Position numbers and translations under genes: made by a program. Below are positions 10,793 through 12,307 of a stretch of DNA of 12,307 bases, in pieces. Position 1 is the first letter of the stretch, and each line of letters begins with the position of its first letter. The DNA comes from CAZGLK01 sp964526375 (lineage in GTDB: Bacteria; Patescibacteriota; Minisyncoccia; JACQLN01): positions 1 to 12,307 of the forward strand of contig CAZGLK010000023.1 of NCBI GenBank assembly GCA_964526375.1. The letters run 5' to 3'. The notes under the pieces are model-generated. The model did not search any database, was not told the origin of the DNA, and saw only the letters and a list, made by a program, of their open reading frames with translations.

Positions 10793-10890
10793 GCCGAACG
10801 CGAGAAAGCGCAGCGTTCGGCGGGTTGCAAAGGCAACCCGGGCAGACGCGAAGCCACATGTTTTTGATTGAGGCTCTGCCGAGAAAATTT
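10793..10890 (+). other. Two-hairpin insert between partial and intact tRNA-Ser(GCT)
   Basis: A 98-nt segment. Hairpin 1 is GCCGAACGC (10793-10801) with GCGTTCGGC (10813-10821); hairpin 2 is GGGTTGC-AAAG-GCAACCC (10822-10839); then come CCCGGG and AGCCAC (10852-10857). AGCCAC can pair with GTGGCT (10781-10786) of the partial tRNA copy, enclosing both hairpins. There is no coding potential of note. Confidence 0.7.
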
Positions 10891-10980
10891 GGAGGCGTGG
10901 CTGAGCGGCTGAAAGCAGCGTCCTGCTAAGACGTTAGGGGAGCAATCCCCTCGAAGGTTCGAATCCTTCCGCCTCCGCCA
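10891..10980 (+). tRNA. tRNA-Ser (anticodon GCT)
   Basis: A full class II serine tRNA. Acceptor GGAGGCG pairs with CGCCTCC (10970-10976), the D arm is GCT...AGC, the anticodon loop is CTGCTAA (GCT at 10925-10927), the variable arm is AGGGG/CCCCT, and the T arm is GAAGG-TTCGAAT-CCTTC. The discriminator is G and CCA is encoded (10978-10980). It decodes AGC and AGU. It is divergent from tRNA-Ser(TGA). Confidence 0.97.
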
Positions 10981-11013
10981 GTTAGGATTTCGCAAGTGGA
11001 CAGAGGATACCTC

Positions 11014-11032
11014 GCGGCGCGAGACGCGCCGC
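11014..11032. repeat. GC-rich perfect hairpin after tRNA-Ser(GCT)
   Basis: GCGGCGCG-AGA-CGCGCCGC, an 8-bp perfect palindrome with a 3-nt loop. No T-run follows, so it is not a clear intrinsic terminator. Similar GC palindromes occur at 1328 and 12185. Confidence 0.7.
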
Positions 11033-11039
11033 TCGGCTA

Positions 11040-11075
11040 GCATTTCAAATGGTTTTTGGGGCGAAAACGAAATGC
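11040..11075. repeat. Nested inverted repeat upstream of the hydrolase gene
   Basis: GCATTTC (11040-11046) pairs with GAAATGC (11069-11075), and inside it GTTTT pairs with AAAAC around a TGGGGCG loop. It lies 36 bp before the hydrolase ATG. Function unknown. Confidence 0.45.
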
Positions 11076-11111
11076 ATTTATCAATAAGGGCAAAAGAATT
11101 TTTTTAATCAT

Positions 11112-11724
11112 ATGAAGAAAAGAGTTTTTATCGCTCATGGCTGGGACGGCTATCCCGAAGAAGGGTGGTTTCCATGGCTTAAAAAAGAACTTGAGACAAA
11201 GGGATTTGAAGTTTTTATTCCGCAACTTCCTGAAGCCGGAAGCCCGCGAATACATAACTGGGTGCCGAAGTTGGCGGAAGTAGTCGGTACAGCTGGCGAA
11301 AACATCTACTTTGTCGGACATAGTAATGGTAGCCAACCTAACGCGCGCTATCTTGAATCTCTGCCCGACAGACTTGANNNNNNNNNNTTTGCCCGAAGGC
11401 GTTAAGGTCGGCGGAGCAGTTTTTGTCGCGGGCTTCTTTAAGCGGCTTACTGGGCTTGAGGACGACGAGGACGTTAGACAAACTGATAAGCATTGGCTTG
11501 GTACTCCGCTTGACTTGGCGAAAGTAAAATCTCGTTTGCCGAAAAGTGTTGCCATATTTTCCAGTAATGACCCTTATGTGCCACTTGATAACCAAGATGA
11601 TTTTCGAGATAAGCTCGGCTCTGAAATTATTGTTGAGGAAAATATGGGCCACTTTAGCGGCGGGAGTGATGGTGTAACCGAATTGCCAGTCGCACTTCAA
11701 GCCGTGCTTAAAATTAGTCAATAA
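11112..11724 (+). CDS. RBBP9/YdeN-like serine hydrolase, split by an assembly gap
   Basis: An alpha/beta hydrolase of the small RBBP9/YdeN group. The N-terminus KKRVFIAHGWDGYPEEGWFPWLKKELE is the family's first strand, oxyanion turn and helix. The nucleophile motif is GHSNG (residues 69-73, S71), where most members have GHSLGC. After the gap come GVKVGGAVFVAGFF, the acid loop SSNDPYVPLD (candidate Asp) and NMGHFSG (candidate His). Ten N (11378-11387) fall after RYLESLP and shift the frame by one; since the N count is arbitrary, this is treated as one intact gene. The substrate is unknown. No clear Shine-Dalgarno. The next gene starts 13 nt after its TAA. Confidence 0.85.
11378..11387. other. 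Assembly gap (10 N)
   Basis: A run of ten N inside the hydrolase gene. The flanks both read TGCCCGA, so the true distance may be zero or the two sides may overlap. Confidence 0.95.
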
Positions 11725-11737
11725 ATTTTTAAATTTT

Positions 11738-12145
11738 ATGAGCATACTAGTAACTTTGTTAGCAATCGCATTTTTTACTTTTGTATTAAATATCATCATC
11801 ATTCAATCCAACAACTTTATTTTCATGGTTTTTAGAAAACCGATTGTCTGGGTTGTTTTTATGGGGTTACTAAGTTTTGCGTATTTTTTCATCGGCTCCC
11901 AATTTGAGAACTCTTTTAATATCGTGTGGTGGTCTGCGTTACTGGCATTTGTCTTGCAACTTCCACCCAAGATGAAAAAGAACAGCATAGTTTCTGATGG
12001 AGAAAAAAATAAAATGGTTGATGATATGTATGGTGAGATGGGCATTAAGAGTGGGAGATTAAAATATCGCATTGGCCTTGCTTGTTATCTAGTTGGCGGA
12101 ATTTTGGGGTGGGTTTTGTTTTATGGTCAGGTAGTTTCAATTTAA
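11738..12145 (+). CDS. Small membrane protein, unknown function
   Basis: A 135-residue hydrophobic protein. Likely membrane segments are at about 1-23, 35-53, 62-76 and 111-132, with a charged loop at 77-110 (PPKMKKNSIVSDGEKNKMVDDMYGEM). The N-terminal segment may be an uncleaved signal anchor; no lipobox or cleavage site is obvious. It starts 13 nt after the hydrolase, so the two are probably co-transcribed. I do not recognise a family. Base composition is more AT-rich than the ribosomal genes. The ATG at 11738 is the only good start. Confidence 0.7.
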   Translation: MSILVTLLAIAFFTFVLNIIIIQSNNFIFMVFRKPIVWVVFMGLLSFAYFFIGSQFENSFNIVWWSALLAFVLQLPPKMKKNSIVSDGEKNKMVDDMYGEMGIKSGRLKYRIGLACYLVGGILGWVLFYGQVVSI

Positions 12146-12306
12146 GAATTTGCCGCCAAAGAAAAATTGGAAATTGTTAATTTTCGCGGCGGAGCCGCGT
12201 TTGCCCGCCCGCCCATTCCGAGCCGCGCGAAGCGCAGCGAGGAGCAAAGCAAGTTCGAGCTATTTTTAGAATACACCGCCAGTTGGGAAATGAAGTCATT
12301 GGCTCG
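12142..12306 (-). other. Open frame running off the right edge, palindrome-rich
   Basis: A minus-strand frame is open for 54 codons from the window edge to TAA (12144-12142). It reads ANDFISQLAVYSKNSSNLL near the edge, then a low-complexity Arg/Ala/Gly part. It overlaps the stop of the membrane protein gene by 4 bp. The DNA is rich in palindromes (CGCGGC-GGA-GCCGCG at 12185-12199; GCGC repeats near 12224-12240). It may be the 3' end of a gene or a dispersed repeat that happens to be open; I favour a repeat but cannot tell from this window. Confidence 0.3.
12185..12199. repeat. GC-rich hairpin near the right edge
   Basis: CGCGGC-GGA-GCCGCG is a perfect 6-bp stem with a 3-nt loop, without a T-run. 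It lies within the uncertain open frame. Confidence 0.65.
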
Positions 12307-12307
12307 C

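Noticed and set aside
10793..10890. Group I or other tRNA intron
   Set aside because: The intact tRNA is complete downstream and the upstream part is only a duplicate of its first 18 nt; nothing would need splicing and no intron core is seen.
10771..11043. 90-residue minus-strand ORF over tRNA-Ser(GCT)
   Set aside because: It overlaps a well-formed tRNA and the hairpin insert, with no recognisable protein character.
11311..11724. Separate gene starting upstream of the N-run, or frameshifted pseudogene
   Set aside because: The part before the gap is a shadow frame. The hydrolase motifs continue on both sides of the gap, and the frame change depends on an arbitrary N count.

Overview
The window is most likely a metagenome-assembled scaffold (it carries a run of ten N at 11378-11387) from a Candidate Phyla Radiation / Patescibacteria bacterium, probably a Parcubacteria-type lineage. 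Reasons are the small, compact gene set, lineage-style extensions on several ribosomal proteins, a Cys4 S14, a Parcubacteria-like RelB/RelE pair, and AT/GC-mixed spacers packed with short palindromes. TGA is a normal stop (L14, L16, L29, L23, S10-region antitoxin), so the code is 11 and the recoded CPR lineages are unlikely. The lineage call is inference from protein character, not a database result.

Positions 1-9420 (minus strand) hold one long translation operon read right to left: tuf, rpsJ, rplC, rplD, rplW, rplB, rpsS, rplV, rpsC, rplP, rpmC, rpsQ, rplN, rplX, rplE, rpsN, rpsH (the last loses its final codons at the window edge). This is the classical S10-spc order with tuf placed first. 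A plausible sigma70-type promoter lies at 9594-9623. Almost every intergenic spacer holds a repeat: a 73-94 bp ACGAAT hairpin at five junctions, a TACTAAT version at two, AATTTCTAATTTCC hairpins at two, and 7-, 8- or 9-bp tandem arrays at others. The ACGAAT hairpin has a fixed geometry: it begins at or within the upstream stop codon and ends 5-7 nt before the next start codon. At four of the five the next start is GTG inside an ATGTG.

Positions 9421-9973 are non-coding on the minus strand. They contain divergent promoters and, on the plus strand, a probable short transcription unit (about 9667-9883) with its own promoter, a strong Shine-Dalgarno, a 20-codon ORF, a long-range pairing and a textbook terminator. 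Positions 9974-10427 (minus) are a RelE/ParE-type toxin and its antitoxin, with a promoter predicting a leaderless antitoxin mRNA.

Positions 10482-10980 hold two head-to-head serine tRNA genes (anticodons TGA and GCT). Each is preceded, 116-119 bp upstream, by a copy of its own first 18 nt followed by a two-hairpin insert. The two inserts share an architecture but not a sequence. This and the operon hairpins are the main candidates for something undescribed.

Positions 11112-12145 (plus) carry an RBBP9/YdeN-like serine hydrolase, interrupted only by the assembly gap, and a small membrane protein. The right end (12142-12307) is a palindrome-rich segment with an open minus-strand frame that runs off the window.
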